A stretch of 48,497 nucleotides of DNA, taken from DASYAE01 sp036501535. GTDB taxonomy: Bacteria; Actinomycetota; Actinomycetes; Streptomycetales; Catenulisporaceae. Made by a program: the position numbers and the translations under genes. The notes below the pieces were generated by a model that was not told the DNA's origin, did no database searches, and was given only the letters and a program-made list of their open reading frames with translations. The stretch spans positions 1 to 48,497 of the forward strand of contig DASYAE010000079.1 in the NCBI GenBank assembly GCA_036501535.1. The letters are read 5' to 3'. Shown piece by piece: positions 31,911 to 40,380 of this stretch (position 1 is the first letter of the stretch; each line of letters begins with the position of its first letter).

Positions 31911-33217
31911 TGACCGCCCTGCCCGCCCGGCTCGCCCCCGCGGCCTGGCTGCGCGTGCCCAGGACCACGGCCCGGCTCCGCCTGACGATGCTTTACGGAG
32001 CGCTTTTCCTCGCCTCCGGGGTGATCCTGCTCGCCGTCACCTACCTGCTCTTCGGGCAGGCCACCGGCGTCATCGACCTGCCGGGCGGCGGACAGGTCGT
32101 CTTCGGCGACCTGTCCGGGGCGGGCGGCCCCGGCGGGAGCCCGCGGCCGAGTCCCGGCGCCACGCCGCCGACCGGCAGGCCGTCTCCGTCCTTCTCGCCG
32201 TCCGGGTCGGGCAACCCGGCCCAGGGGATGCAGTTCGCGCAGCACCTGCAGATCCAGATCACTCAGCTGCGCGCCTTCGAGCTGCACGAGCTGGTCGTCC
32301 GGTCCTGCGTCGCGCTCGGCATCATGGCCCTGATCTCCGTCGCCCTCGGCTGGCTCGTGGCCGGCCGGGTGCTGCGGCCGGTGCGCACGATCAGCGCGGC
32401 GGCCCGCCGGATCGGCGCCGGCAACCTGCACGCGCGACTCGGCCTCGACGGCCCGCACGACGAGTTCCACGAGCTCGCCGCCACCCTCGACGACCTGCTC
32501 GAACGGCTCGAGGCCGCGTTCGAGTCCCAGCGCCGCTTCGTGGCCAACGCCTCACACGAACTGCGCACCCCGCTGACCCTGGACCGGGCCCTGCTCGAAC
32601 GCGCACTGCGCAGGCACGAACCGACCGAGGAGTTCTGGCGGGCCACCTGCCGGCGGCTGCTGGTCTCCAGCCAGCAGCAGAACCGCACCATCGACGCCCT
32701 GCTCACCCTGGCGCGCAGCGAAGCAGGACTCAGCGCCCCGCAGACCTTCGAGCTGGCGCGCGTGCTCGACAGTGTTCTGCTGAGCCCCGAACTCGACCTC
32801 GGCGCCGATGCGCCGCAGGTGAACGTCACCGAGCTCGGCCGGGCGCCGATCACCGGCGACCCCCGGCTCATCGAGCGGCTGGTACGTAACCTGATCGACA
32901 ATGCCCTGCGTTACAACCGGCCGTCCGGACGCGTCGACGTCACCGTCGACGACTGCTCCGGCCGCGCCGTCCTGATCGTCGCCAACACCGGCCCGACGGT
33001 TCCGCCCGGCGAGATCGACCACCTCTTCGAGCCCTTCCAACGGCTCACCCCGGCCCGCAGCGGCAACACCGGCGGCACCGGGCTCGGACTGTCCATCGTC
33101 AAGGCGATCGCCGACGCACACGACGCGACCATCACCGCGACGCCCCACCGGCACGGCGGCCTGAGAATCACGGTGGCCTTTCCCTTCATCGCAGGGCACG
33201 TTCTCGCTGGATCGTAG
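31904..33217 (+). CDS. Membrane sensor histidine kinase
   Basis: 437 residues from ATG 31904; ATG 31910 also overlaps the regulator stop. Two transmembrane helices (about 26-46 and 128-150) enclose an extracytoplasmic region rich in Pro, Ser and Gly, so no folded sensor domain is obvious. HAMP (about 150-205) is followed by the phospho-acceptor H218 in ANASHELRTPLTLDRALLER, then the ATPase domain with NLIDNALRYNRP and GTGLGLSIVKAI. Cognate kinase of the upstream regulator. The proline-rich external part suggests envelope sensing, which is only inference. Confidence 0.93.
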   Translation: MLMTALPARLAPAAWLRVPRTTARLRLTMLYGALFLASGVILLAVTYLLFGQATGVIDLPGGGQVVFGDLSGAGGPGGSPRPSPGATPPTGRPSPSFSPSGSGNPAQGMQFAQHLQIQITQLRAFELHELVVRSCVALGIMALISVALGWLVAGRVLRPVRTISAAARRIGAGNLHARLGLDGPHDEFHELAATLDDLLERLEAAFESQRRFVANASHELRTPLTLDRALLERALRRHEPTEEFWRATCRRLLVSSQQQNRTIDALLTLARSEAGLSAPQTFELARVLDSVLLSPELDLGADAPQVNVTELGRAPITGDPRLIERLVRNLIDNALRYNRPSGRVDVTVDDCSGRAVLIVANTGPTVPPGEIDHLFEPFQRLTPARSGNTGGTGLGLSIVKAIADAHDATITATPHRHGGLRITVAFPFIAGHVLAGS

Positions 33218-33332
33218 AACTCTTCATCGAACGGTTACAGCACCGGCACGCTTAGGCGCCTGAGGCGCGCCACACTGGAGTCCGCGGGGGCAGTAGCAGG
33301 AGCACCACCGACTCGTCGAGAGCAGCCGTCGG

Positions 33333-34500
33333 ATGCTGGAGACCACGGGATCAGCGACACCGGAAGGGCGGGCCGCGCCGCCCCGCGCCGACGCAGGGCC
33401 CGAAGAGAGCGCCCGGCCCCGGCCGGCCTTCGTGCGCGGCATCCTTGCTGCCCTGCCGGCCTGGATCGCGGCCCGCGTGCTGGTCTGCGGCATATCATGG
33501 TGCTTGTACCCGCGGAGTCCGATGGAGGGCGTGCGCGGGTGGGACACGAGGTGGTACACCGCGATCGAGACCACTGGCGGCTACCGCCACGCGAACCTGG
33601 TCCACTTCTTCCCGCTCACGCCGCTCGCGGCGCGCTACGCCGCGCTGGCGCTGTTCCTGACGCCGACTTCGAATACTTTGATCGCGTTCTGCTGGATCGT
33701 CGCGCTGCTCTTCGGCGCGGCGGGCGGCGTGGCTCACGCAGCTGGTTCCCGGCAGCTTCGCCCTGGTCATGGGTTACACCGAGCCGCTGGCCGGGCTGCT
33801 GGCCGCAGGGCACTTCCTCGCGGTGCGCCGTCCGTCGCTGCGAATTGCGCCACCCGCAGCGCGCCGCACCGCCGCGCTCGCCGCCCTCACCGCGCCGGTC
33901 CTCGGCTTCCTGTGCGGCCTGGCCCGGCCGACCGGAGCGGCGGTCGCGATCGTGGGCCTGATCGAAGGCGCCCGCGCGGTCCGCCGCGCACCGGACCGGG
34001 CCCACGCGGCAGTCACGGTCAAAGCCCTGCTTACGACAATCGCGCCGATCGCGGGCGTCGGCAGCTGGCTGCTTTACTGCCAGATCCGGTTCCACAGCTG
34101 GAAACTGCCGCTCGACGAGCAACTCAATGCCCACAACCGCGGCGCGATCATGAATGACCCGTTGCGCACGTTCTCCACGATGATGCACGAGAGCACCCAC
34201 CAGCAGCAGGTGGCGTCGGCCGCCGCGATCCTCATCCTGCTCGCCGTCGCATTCCTGCCCGTGCTGGCGCGGCGCCTGCCGGTGTCCTACATCGCATGGA
34301 CGGCCCCGCTGCTGGTCCTGGCCACCGGATCGAACTCCTTCACCTCGATCGCCCGCTACGTCGGCGAGCTGTTCCCGCTCGCCATCGCCGCGGCGATCGC
34401 CGCGCGCAGGCGGTGGCAGGCCGCCACCGTCCTCGCGGTGTGCGTCGTGCTGCTCGCGGTGACGACCTATCAGGCTTTCAGCGGCCAGACCGTCGCCTGA
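33333..34500 (+). pseudogene. Frameshifted PIG-V-like mannosyltransferase gene
   Basis: The first part, in the frame of ATG 33333, encodes a polytopic enzyme start with an aromatic/acidic motif RGWDTRWYTAIETTGGYRHA, then VHFFPLTPLAARY and helices to about 33745. The family-typical continuation, LVPGSFALVMGYTEPLAG and five or more further helices, is in a different frame and ends at 34500. Neither frame alone makes a full enzyme, and around 33715-33745 the usual 15-20 residues between the halves are missing, so a small deletion with frameshift is likely. PIG-V-like proteins add mannose from a lipid carrier at the membrane. An assembly error is possible. Confidence 0.7.
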
Positions 34501-34582
34501 TCGCACCCGGAAAGCCCGCGCCGGACCGTCCGCGTCGCCGGGTGCGCCGCTCACCGTCACGGATGCAACACGATCCCTGGCC

Positions 34583-34600
34583 ATACCGTCTGGTCGGTAT
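34583..34600. promoter_or_regulatory. TetR-type dyad upstream of the MFS gene
   Basis: ATACCG (34583-34588), six bases, CGGTAT (34595-34600). Perfect 6-bp arms of the sort used by TetR repressors. It lies 59 bases before the start of the transporter gene. No regulator gene is adjacent. Confidence 0.55.
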
Positions 34601-34658
34601 TACGCTCACGCCGCCGTACGACGACGTTCGGCAAGTCCTTCATCCCGGGAGGAATTCC

Positions 34659-36362
34659 GTGACCACGCCAGCCCTGGAAGGAACCGCACCGCCGGTGCCC
34701 CGATCGGCGGGATCCCTCTGGAACCGGCAGCTGACGAGCTATCCGGACCGCGTCGCGCGCTACACGTACCTGGCCATCGTGGTCCTCGCCACGATCGTGC
34801 TCTACTACGAGCTCTACATCCAGTACGCGGTCTCGACCCCGATCATCACGCACTACGGCATGACGTTCACCTACTTCGTGTACGTGTCCGTAGTCGCGAA
34901 CGCGGTGGGCGCGTTCGCCTCCCTGCTGGCCGGGCTGGCCGACCGCTGGGGGCGGGCGAACATCACCGTGTACGGGCTGCTCGTCACGGGGCTGCTGGTC
35001 ACCTTCGCGGTGCCGAACGCGCCGACCAAGGCCTGGTTCCTGGTCCTGATCATGCTGGTCGGCCTGGTCGAGGGAATGATCCTGGTGACCACCCCGGCGC
35101 TGGTGCGGGACTTCTCCCCGCAGCTCGGCCGGGCCTCGGCGATGGGCTACTGGACGATGGGCCCGGTGGTCGGCAGCCTGGTGGTCACCGCGGTCACCAG
35201 CCACACCTTCACCGGCTCGACCACCTGGGAAGACGAGATGCGGTACGCGGGCCTGGCCGGCCTGCTGGTCTTCCTGATCGCGCTGTTCGGGCTGCGCGAG
35301 CTCTCCCCGCAGCTGCGCGACCAGATCATGGTCACCCTGCGCGACCGCGCCATCGTCGAGGCCCGGGCCAAGGGGCTGGACGTCGAGGCGGCGCTGCGCG
35401 GCCAGTGGCGGCAGATGGTGCGCGGCGACATCATCGCGTCGGCGCTCGCCATCAGCCTGTTCCTGCTGCTCTACTTCGCCGCCGTCGCCTCGTTCACGGT
35501 CTATTACGTCACCGTGTTCAACTATCCCGTGCAACGCGTGGCCGGACTGCTCAACTGGTACTGGGGGGCGAACGCGATCAGCCTGGTCGTGGTCGGCTAC
35601 CTCTCCGACAAGGTCGGCGTGCGCAAGCCGTTCATGATCATCGGTGCGCTCCTCTCGATCGCCGTGCTCGTGATGTTCGCCCTCGACGCGACGCGACCCC
35701 AGACGAGCTACTACACCTTCGCCCTTCTGGTCGCCGGCATCGGCATATTCGGCGGAATGACGTACGCGCCGTGGATGGCGGGCTTCACCGAAACGGTGGA
35801 ACGGCACAACCCGGCAGCGACGGCGACCGGCCTGGCCGTGTTCGGCTGGATCATCCGGGCGATCGTGGCGCTGTCCTCGGCGGTCCTGCCGCTCGTCGTG
35901 TCGAGCGCGACCCCGCTGGTCGACCACGGCCCCGAGGTCGCCCAGGCCAGCGTGCAGGCCGCTCCGGCGCTGGCCATCATCGACGCGCACCCGGCGCTGT
36001 TCGCCCAGCTGGACAGGTACCCGGCGAACGCGGTTCCCCCGGCGCTCCAGGCGCAGGCCGTGCAACAGGTCGGCATAGCCGGGCTGGAGACGGTGCAGAA
36101 GGACCAGGCGCAGCTGGCCATCCTCGACCAGTATGGCGCCGCGGTGCAGAAGGCCTCTGCGTCGAACCCCAAGGACTGGCAGGACTGGTGGTGGGTGTGC
36201 GTCGGCGGCGAGGCGGTGTTCATACCGTTCGTCTTCCTGATGGCCGGCCGGTGGAGCCCGCGCAAGGCGCGCGAGGACGTCGCCGAGCACGAACGCGCCA
36301 TCGACGAGCAGCTGCGCGCGCTCAACGAGCCGCCCGCCCCCGCCTCGGCGGGAGTCGACTGA
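34659..36362 (+). CDS. MFS transporter with a large loop before the last helix
   Basis: 567 residues from GTG 34659, with GGGAGGAA five bases upstream. Twelve likely membrane helices. The loop between helices 2 and 3 is LAGLADRWGRANITVYG, the MFS signature G-x-x-x-D-R-x-G-R. The central cytoplasmic loop (about 205-250) is long and charged. Between helices 11 and 12 there is an additional stretch of about 90 residues (roughly 430-515) rich in Ala, Gln and Asp, unusual for the family. The C-terminal tail is acidic. Substrate unknown; an efflux or organic-acid role would be guesswork. Preceded by a TetR-like dyad. Confidence 0.88.
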   Translation: MTTPALEGTAPPVPRSAGSLWNRQLTSYPDRVARYTYLAIVVLATIVLYYELYIQYAVSTPIITHYGMTFTYFVYVSVVANAVGAFASLLAGLADRWGRANITVYGLLVTGLLVTFAVPNAPTKAWFLVLIMLVGLVEGMILVTTPALVRDFSPQLGRASAMGYWTMGPVVGSLVVTAVTSHTFTGSTTWEDEMRYAGLAGLLVFLIALFGLRELSPQLRDQIMVTLRDRAIVEARAKGLDVEAALRGQWRQMVRGDIIASALAISLFLLLYFAAVASFTVYYVTVFNYPVQRVAGLLNWYWGANAISLVVVGYLSDKVGVRKPFMIIGALLSIAVLVMFALDATRPQTSYYTFALLVAGIGIFGGMTYAPWMAGFTETVERHNPAATATGLAVFGWIIRAIVALSSAVLPLVVSSATPLVDHGPEVAQASVQAAPALAIIDAHPALFAQLDRYPANAVPPALQAQAVQQVGIAGLETVQKDQAQLAILDQYGAAVQKASASNPKDWQDWWWVCVGGEAVFIPFVFLMAGRWSPRKAREDVAEHERAIDEQLRALNEPPAPASAGVD

Positions 36363-36424
36363 ACGAGCAGGCGTAGGCCGAGGTCGAGGCTGTCATCGAG
36401 GCCGACGTCGAGATCGAGGCCGAT

Positions 36425-36457
36425 GGCTGCCTCCGGCGAAACCCGCCGGAGGCAGCC
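36425..36457. terminator. Bidirectional hairpin terminator
   Basis: GGCTGCCTCCGGCG (36425-36438), loop AAACC, CGCCGGAGGCAGCC (36444-36457). A perfect 14-bp stem between two convergent genes. Confidence 0.85.
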
Positions 36458-36480
36458 CGCTGACATCAGTGCCGTCGCGG

Positions 36481-37284
36481 TCAGCGCGGCGGCATGGGCC
36501 GGCGCGGCGCCCTCGGGGGCACGGGCGGCACCGGGGGCTGCGGCGGCATGGGCGGCCACCCGGCCCTCGGCGGGACGGGAGGCATGGGCGGCACCGGGTA
36601 CGCACGCCGGACCGACCGGCCGGGGAACGGGAACCGCGGCGGACTGAAGCCAGGGCGCTGACCCGGCTCGACGAAGATGCCGAAGCCTTCGTCGTCGGCG
36701 CCGGCGTCGTAGCCCTCCGCTTCCGCGTCCTCGTCTTCGTACTCGTCGTCCCAGGCAGGGCCCCAGCCTTGCCGCTCTGCCGGACCGTCCACGGCGTCCC
36801 ATGCCATCTCGGCCCGCTCCTCCGCAGCGACGGCCAGCTCTTCGGCGTGGTCGGCCTGCTCCCTCGCCCGGTCCGAAGCCTCCTGTGCCTGTTCGGCCCG
36901 AATCTGTACCCGTTCCTGCTCCGCCTCGTCAGCCCACTGCATGGCCTGCTCGGCGGCCTCCTGCGCGAGACCGGCCCGCTCCTCCACCGCCATCGCGGCG
37001 TCCTCTGCGCGGTCGGCGCGCTCCCGCGCCCGGTCCGCCGCCTCCTGCGCCCGATACGCAGCGAGGTACATCGCGATCCGCGCCTCCGGCACGCCCGCCG
37101 CACGGGCCTCCTGCGCGTACTGCTGATCGGGCGTCAGCCCCTGCGCCGGCTCTGCGCTCTCCGGCTCGACGCCGCCGGGCTCGGGACCGCCGTCCTCGAG
37201 TGAGTGCCGGGCGACGTTGTAGGGCTCGCCGGTCTCGGCCATGTGCCGGCGGATCGCGGTCTTGCGGGCCTTGTCCTGTGTCAT
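36481..37284 (-). CDS. Coiled-coil protein with proline-rich tail
   Basis: 267 residues from ATG 37284, with GGAGAG upstream. The first 30 residues (RKTAIRRHMAETGEPYNVAR) form a short basic motif also seen at the start of various actinobacterial DNA-associated or toxin-like proteins. Residues about 55-165 are an Ala/Glu/Arg-rich coiled coil with a seven-residue rhythm (ERADRAEDAAMAVEERAGLA and similar). An acidic stretch follows (about 180-200), and the last 40 residues are PxPPxPP repeats. It looks like a scaffold or surface-contact protein. Function unknown; convergent with the MFS gene. Confidence 0.7.
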   Translation of the reverse strand: MTQDKARKTAIRRHMAETGEPYNVARHSLEDGGPEPGGVEPESAEPAQGLTPDQQYAQEARAAGVPEARIAMYLAAYRAQEAADRARERADRAEDAAMAVEERAGLAQEAAEQAMQWADEAEQERVQIRAEQAQEASDRAREQADHAEELAVAAEERAEMAWDAVDGPAERQGWGPAWDDEYEDEDAEAEGYDAGADDEGFGIFVEPGQRPGFSPPRFPFPGRSVRRAYPVPPMPPVPPRAGWPPMPPQPPVPPVPPRAPRRPMPPR

Positions 37285-37512
37285 GATCGACGCTCTCCGG
37301 CGGGTCGGCCCGCGTCTGCCCGCCAGTCGAGAAGGTGTGAATTCCGGACCAGCCTGGAAGAAGCACCCGAGTCGTCGACCCTTGTCCTCTGTGCCTCCGC
37401 GGCGCGGGCCGCTCGGAGACTCGGAAGCGGGCAGGTGGTGCGCTGCCTCTTCCGGCACCATAGCACCGCGCCGCGTTGTGTGGTTCCGTTCGCGTCGCGC
37501 GAGGATCGCGGC

Positions 37513-37739
37513 CTAGACTTCCGGATCGGTGAAGTCGGCCGCCGCCCCGGCCTGCCGGGCCTGTTCCTGCGCCAGCCGCGCGAGGACTGCACGCTCCTCA
37601 TCGCTGCCCGGTCCGAACTGCCGACGGGTTTCCATGATCTCGTCGTAGCCGGTGCCTTCGCCTTCGCGGAACTCGAACACCGGGCGCGCTCGATCTGCGC
37701 TTCTTCCGCAGGCCCCTGGCCCTCGTCCGACGTCGTCAT
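37513..37739 (-). pseudogene. Small conserved-looking gene with a single-base frameshift
   Basis: ATG 37739 has a good AGGGGG ribosome site and begins MTTSDEGQGPAEEAQIERAR. One base short of the next codon, the natural continuation VFEFREGEGTGYDEIMETRR and LARLAQEQARQAGAAADF runs in another frame to TAG at 37513. Adding one base near 37681 joins them into a sensible 75-residue acidic/helical protein. The alternative is a 55-residue protein from GTG 37680. Function unknown. The break is either a real mutation or a sequencing indel. Confidence 0.5.
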
Positions 37740-37954
37740 CGCCCGCCCCCTGCCGGTGAGCCGATCATTTCCCTAAGCCCCCACCCATCCGCCACCATAA
37801 AGAGCCCTGACATCTCTGTACCGCCCGAATGGGCAGACCTTCGGGCAGCCGGCACTTCGGTCCAGTGGAATTAGCGTCGGCGCCTTCCGATACTGTCGAT
37901 GGCCGGTCCGATCCAGCGGCCGGCCGAGACGCGAGATACCGGGAGTGGCGTGGC

Positions 37955-40147
37955 GTGAGCGTACAGACCTCGTCGCACCGCCCGTCCGCCGTGCGCGCAC
38001 TGCTGAGCCGGGCCGCCAGGGCCGTAGCCGCGGTGCGTGACCTGCGCGAGGGCGAGGAGCAGATCCACGAGGCGGTGCGCTCGGCCTTCCGCACCTACCA
38101 CGCCAACGAGTCGCAGCGGCAGATCGACGCGATCCCGGTCGACCGGCTGAACGACGTCGGCGGCGCCCGGCTGCCGATCGCCAAGCTGCGCAAGGCCGGA
38201 TACGCCACCGTCTCTTCGGTGCTGGAAGCAGACGCCGAGCGGCTGGAGGCGATCCCGGGGGTCAGCGCGAAGGCCGCCGCGCACATCGCCGCCGCAGCGC
38301 AGCGGATCGCCCAGAGCGCCGAGGACGGCGTGCAGATCACCGCCGACCTGGACCTGACCGACCGGGACGCGCTCGCCCTGCTCTCAGCCCTCTACAAAGC
38401 CCGCACGGCGGACCGCGCGCTGGCCAAGCTGCGCGAGCCGGCCCGCAGGCTCGGCGAGCAGCTCGGCTTCCTGATGGAGGCGGCGAGCCCGCTGCGCAGC
38501 CGGCTGCGCCGGGCACTGACCGGCGCGCGGAAGCGCGAGGAGGCCCGGTCCGCGGCCGGCGGCCTGGAGACGGTGCTCGGCGAGGCCGAGAGCAGCGGCC
38601 AACTCGACCGCATCGACACGGCCAGCCAACGGCTGCGCACCAAGGCGCCGACGGGCAGCAGGCTGCGCAAGGACTTCGAGCAGCACGCGGCCACCTACTT
38701 CAGCACCCTGAGCAACATCATGGGCGCCCGCGAGGACGTCGACGCGTCCCGCGGCTTCCTGCCCGCGGACTTGGCCGGCCGCATCGCCATGCAGCCGCTC
38801 GACCAGTCCAAGCTCAAGGTCTCGCTGCGCGGCTACCAGGAGTTCGGCGCCCGGTTCGCGCTGGCCCAGCGCCGGGTCATCCTCGGCGACGAGATGGGCT
38901 GCGGCAAGACCGTGGAGGCGATAGCCGCGATGGCGCACCTGAGCGCCCAGGACGGCGCCAAGCACTTCCTGGTCATCTGCCCGGCCAGCGTGCTGATCAA
39001 CTGGATGCGCGAGGTGACCTCGCACAGCTCGCTGCGTCCTGGCCCGCACCGGATCCACGGAGCCGGCCGCGATGATGCCGCGAAGACGTGGATCTCCCGC
39101 GGCGGCGTCGGCGTCACCACCTTCGAGGCGGTGCGCGGCCTGGACGTGCCGCGCTCTGTGCGCATCAGCATGCTGGTCGTGGACGAGGCACACTACGTAA
39201 AGAACCCTGAGACGCAGCGCTCGCTCTCAGTGCGCACCTTCGCCCTGCGCGCCGAACGGGTGCTCTTCCTGACCGGCACGCCGATGGAGAACCGGGTCGA
39301 CGAGTTCCGCAACCTGGTCGACTACCTCCAGCCCGACCTGGTCCCCTCGGTGGACGACGCGTACGGCGTGGCCGGGTCGAAGGCGTTCCGCAAGGCCGTG
39401 GCGCCGGCGTACCTGAGGCGCAATCAGGAGGACGTGCTGGCCGAGCTGCCGGAGATGGTGCAGGTCGACGAGTGGGAGGAGTTCGGCGACGAGGACGCGG
39501 ACGCCTACCGGGACGCGGTGGCCGCCCGCAACTTCATGGCGATGCGCCGGGCCGCCTACGCCTCCGGCGATGCGGGCACCTCCGCGAAACTGCGCCGACT
39601 GCTCGAGATCGTTGAGGAGGCGCGGGAGAACGGCCGCAAGGTCGTGGTCTTCTCCAACTTCCGGGACGTGCTCGACACGGTCTGCAAGGCCCTCGACGGC
39701 ACCGCGTTCGGGCCGCTGACCGGGGCCGTGCCGCCGCCGCGCCGGCAGGAGATGGTGGACTCCTTCGCCGCGGCCAAGGGGCACGCGGTGCTGGTCAGCC
39801 AGATCCAGGCCGGCGGCGTGGGCCTCAACATGCAGGCCGCCTCGGTGGTCATCCTGTGCGAGCCGCAGGTGAAGCCGACCCTCGAGACGCAGGCGGTGGC
39901 CCGGGCGCACCGGATGGGCCAGATCCACCGGGTGCAGGTGCACCGACTGCTGGTCGCGGACAGCGTGGACCAGCGGATGCTGGAGCTGCTGGAGGAGAAG
40001 TCGCAGCTGTTCAACTCCTACGCCCGGCGCAGCGAGCTCGCCGAGACGACCCCCGAGGCGCTGGACGGCACGCAGGCCGCGCTGGCCCGCCGGATCATCG
40101 AGACCGAGCGGGAGCGGCTCGGCCTCGCCACCACCGCCGCGCGGTAG
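37955..40147 (+). CDS. SNF2-family DEAD/DEAH helicase with helix-hairpin-helix domain
   Basis: 730 residues from GTG 37955, with GGGAG nine bases upstream. An N-terminal helical region contains a helix-hairpin-helix motif (about 65-115: AKLRKAGYATVSSVLEADAERLEAIPGVS is split across it), suggesting DNA binding. The ATPase lobe 1 follows, with Walker A GDEMGCGKT near residue 311 (Cys where most SNF2 proteins have Leu) and DEAH near 409. Lobe 2 has VFSNFRDVLDTV, SQIQAGGVGLNMQAA and the arginine-finger motif QAVARAHRMGQ. A chromatin- or DNA-remodelling translocase, here probably in DNA repair or defence. No nuclease or methylase partner is adjacent. Confidence 0.9.
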   Translation: MSVQTSSHRPSAVRALLSRAARAVAAVRDLREGEEQIHEAVRSAFRTYHANESQRQIDAIPVDRLNDVGGARLPIAKLRKAGYATVSSVLEADAERLEAIPGVSAKAAAHIAAAAQRIAQSAEDGVQITADLDLTDRDALALLSALYKARTADRALAKLREPARRLGEQLGFLMEAASPLRSRLRRALTGARKREEARSAAGGLETVLGEAESSGQLDRIDTASQRLRTKAPTGSRLRKDFEQHAATYFSTLSNIMGAREDVDASRGFLPADLAGRIAMQPLDQSKLKVSLRGYQEFGARFALAQRRVILGDEMGCGKTVEAIAAMAHLSAQDGAKHFLVICPASVLINWMREVTSHSSLRPGPHRIHGAGRDDAAKTWISRGGVGVTTFEAVRGLDVPRSVRISMLVVDEAHYVKNPETQRSLSVRTFALRAERVLFLTGTPMENRVDEFRNLVDYLQPDLVPSVDDAYGVAGSKAFRKAVAPAYLRRNQEDVLAELPEMVQVDEWEEFGDEDADAYRDAVAARNFMAMRRAAYASGDAGTSAKLRRLLEIVEEARENGRKVVVFSNFRDVLDTVCKALDGTAFGPLTGAVPPPRRQEMVDSFAAAKGHAVLVSQIQAGGVGLNMQAASVVILCEPQVKPTLETQAVARAHRMGQIHRVQVHRLLVADSVDQRMLELLEEKSQLFNSYARRSELAETTPEALDGTQAALARRIIETERERLGLATTAAR

Positions 40148-40380
40148 CCGCAGATCGTCGCAGTCCCCCAAGTGCGGATGAAACCTCCACAATGTCGCCG
40201 CCGCGCGCACCGCGCCGAGCGGCGGCTTCGCGATCCGGCGGCCGGATCCGGGCGGCGCGCCGGTTGACGGGCCCGGCGCGGCGCGGGGATAGTGACCGGC
40301 GCAATGCCCTGATCCTGGGGTGAAAAGTCCTGATTCAGGTGGGCCCGGCGCGGCGACCGACTCCCGGAGGTAACCCGACG
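40148..40380. promoter_or_regulatory. Promoter region of the CBM2 protein gene
   Basis: A perfect 8+1+8 inverted repeat, GATCCGGC-G-GCCGGATC (40232-40248), could end the helicase transcript or bind a regulator. It is followed by TTGACG (40264-40269), 18 bases, GATAGT (40288-40293), a plausible promoter. The start codon at 40381 has GGAGG about ten bases upstream. Confidence 0.55.

Noticed and set aside
37281..37739. A single 152-residue minus-strand protein
   Set aside because: After about 20 residues this frame turns Ser/Arg-rich and non-protein-like, while the neighbouring frame carries a clear acidic helical sequence; a frameshifted short gene is the better reading.
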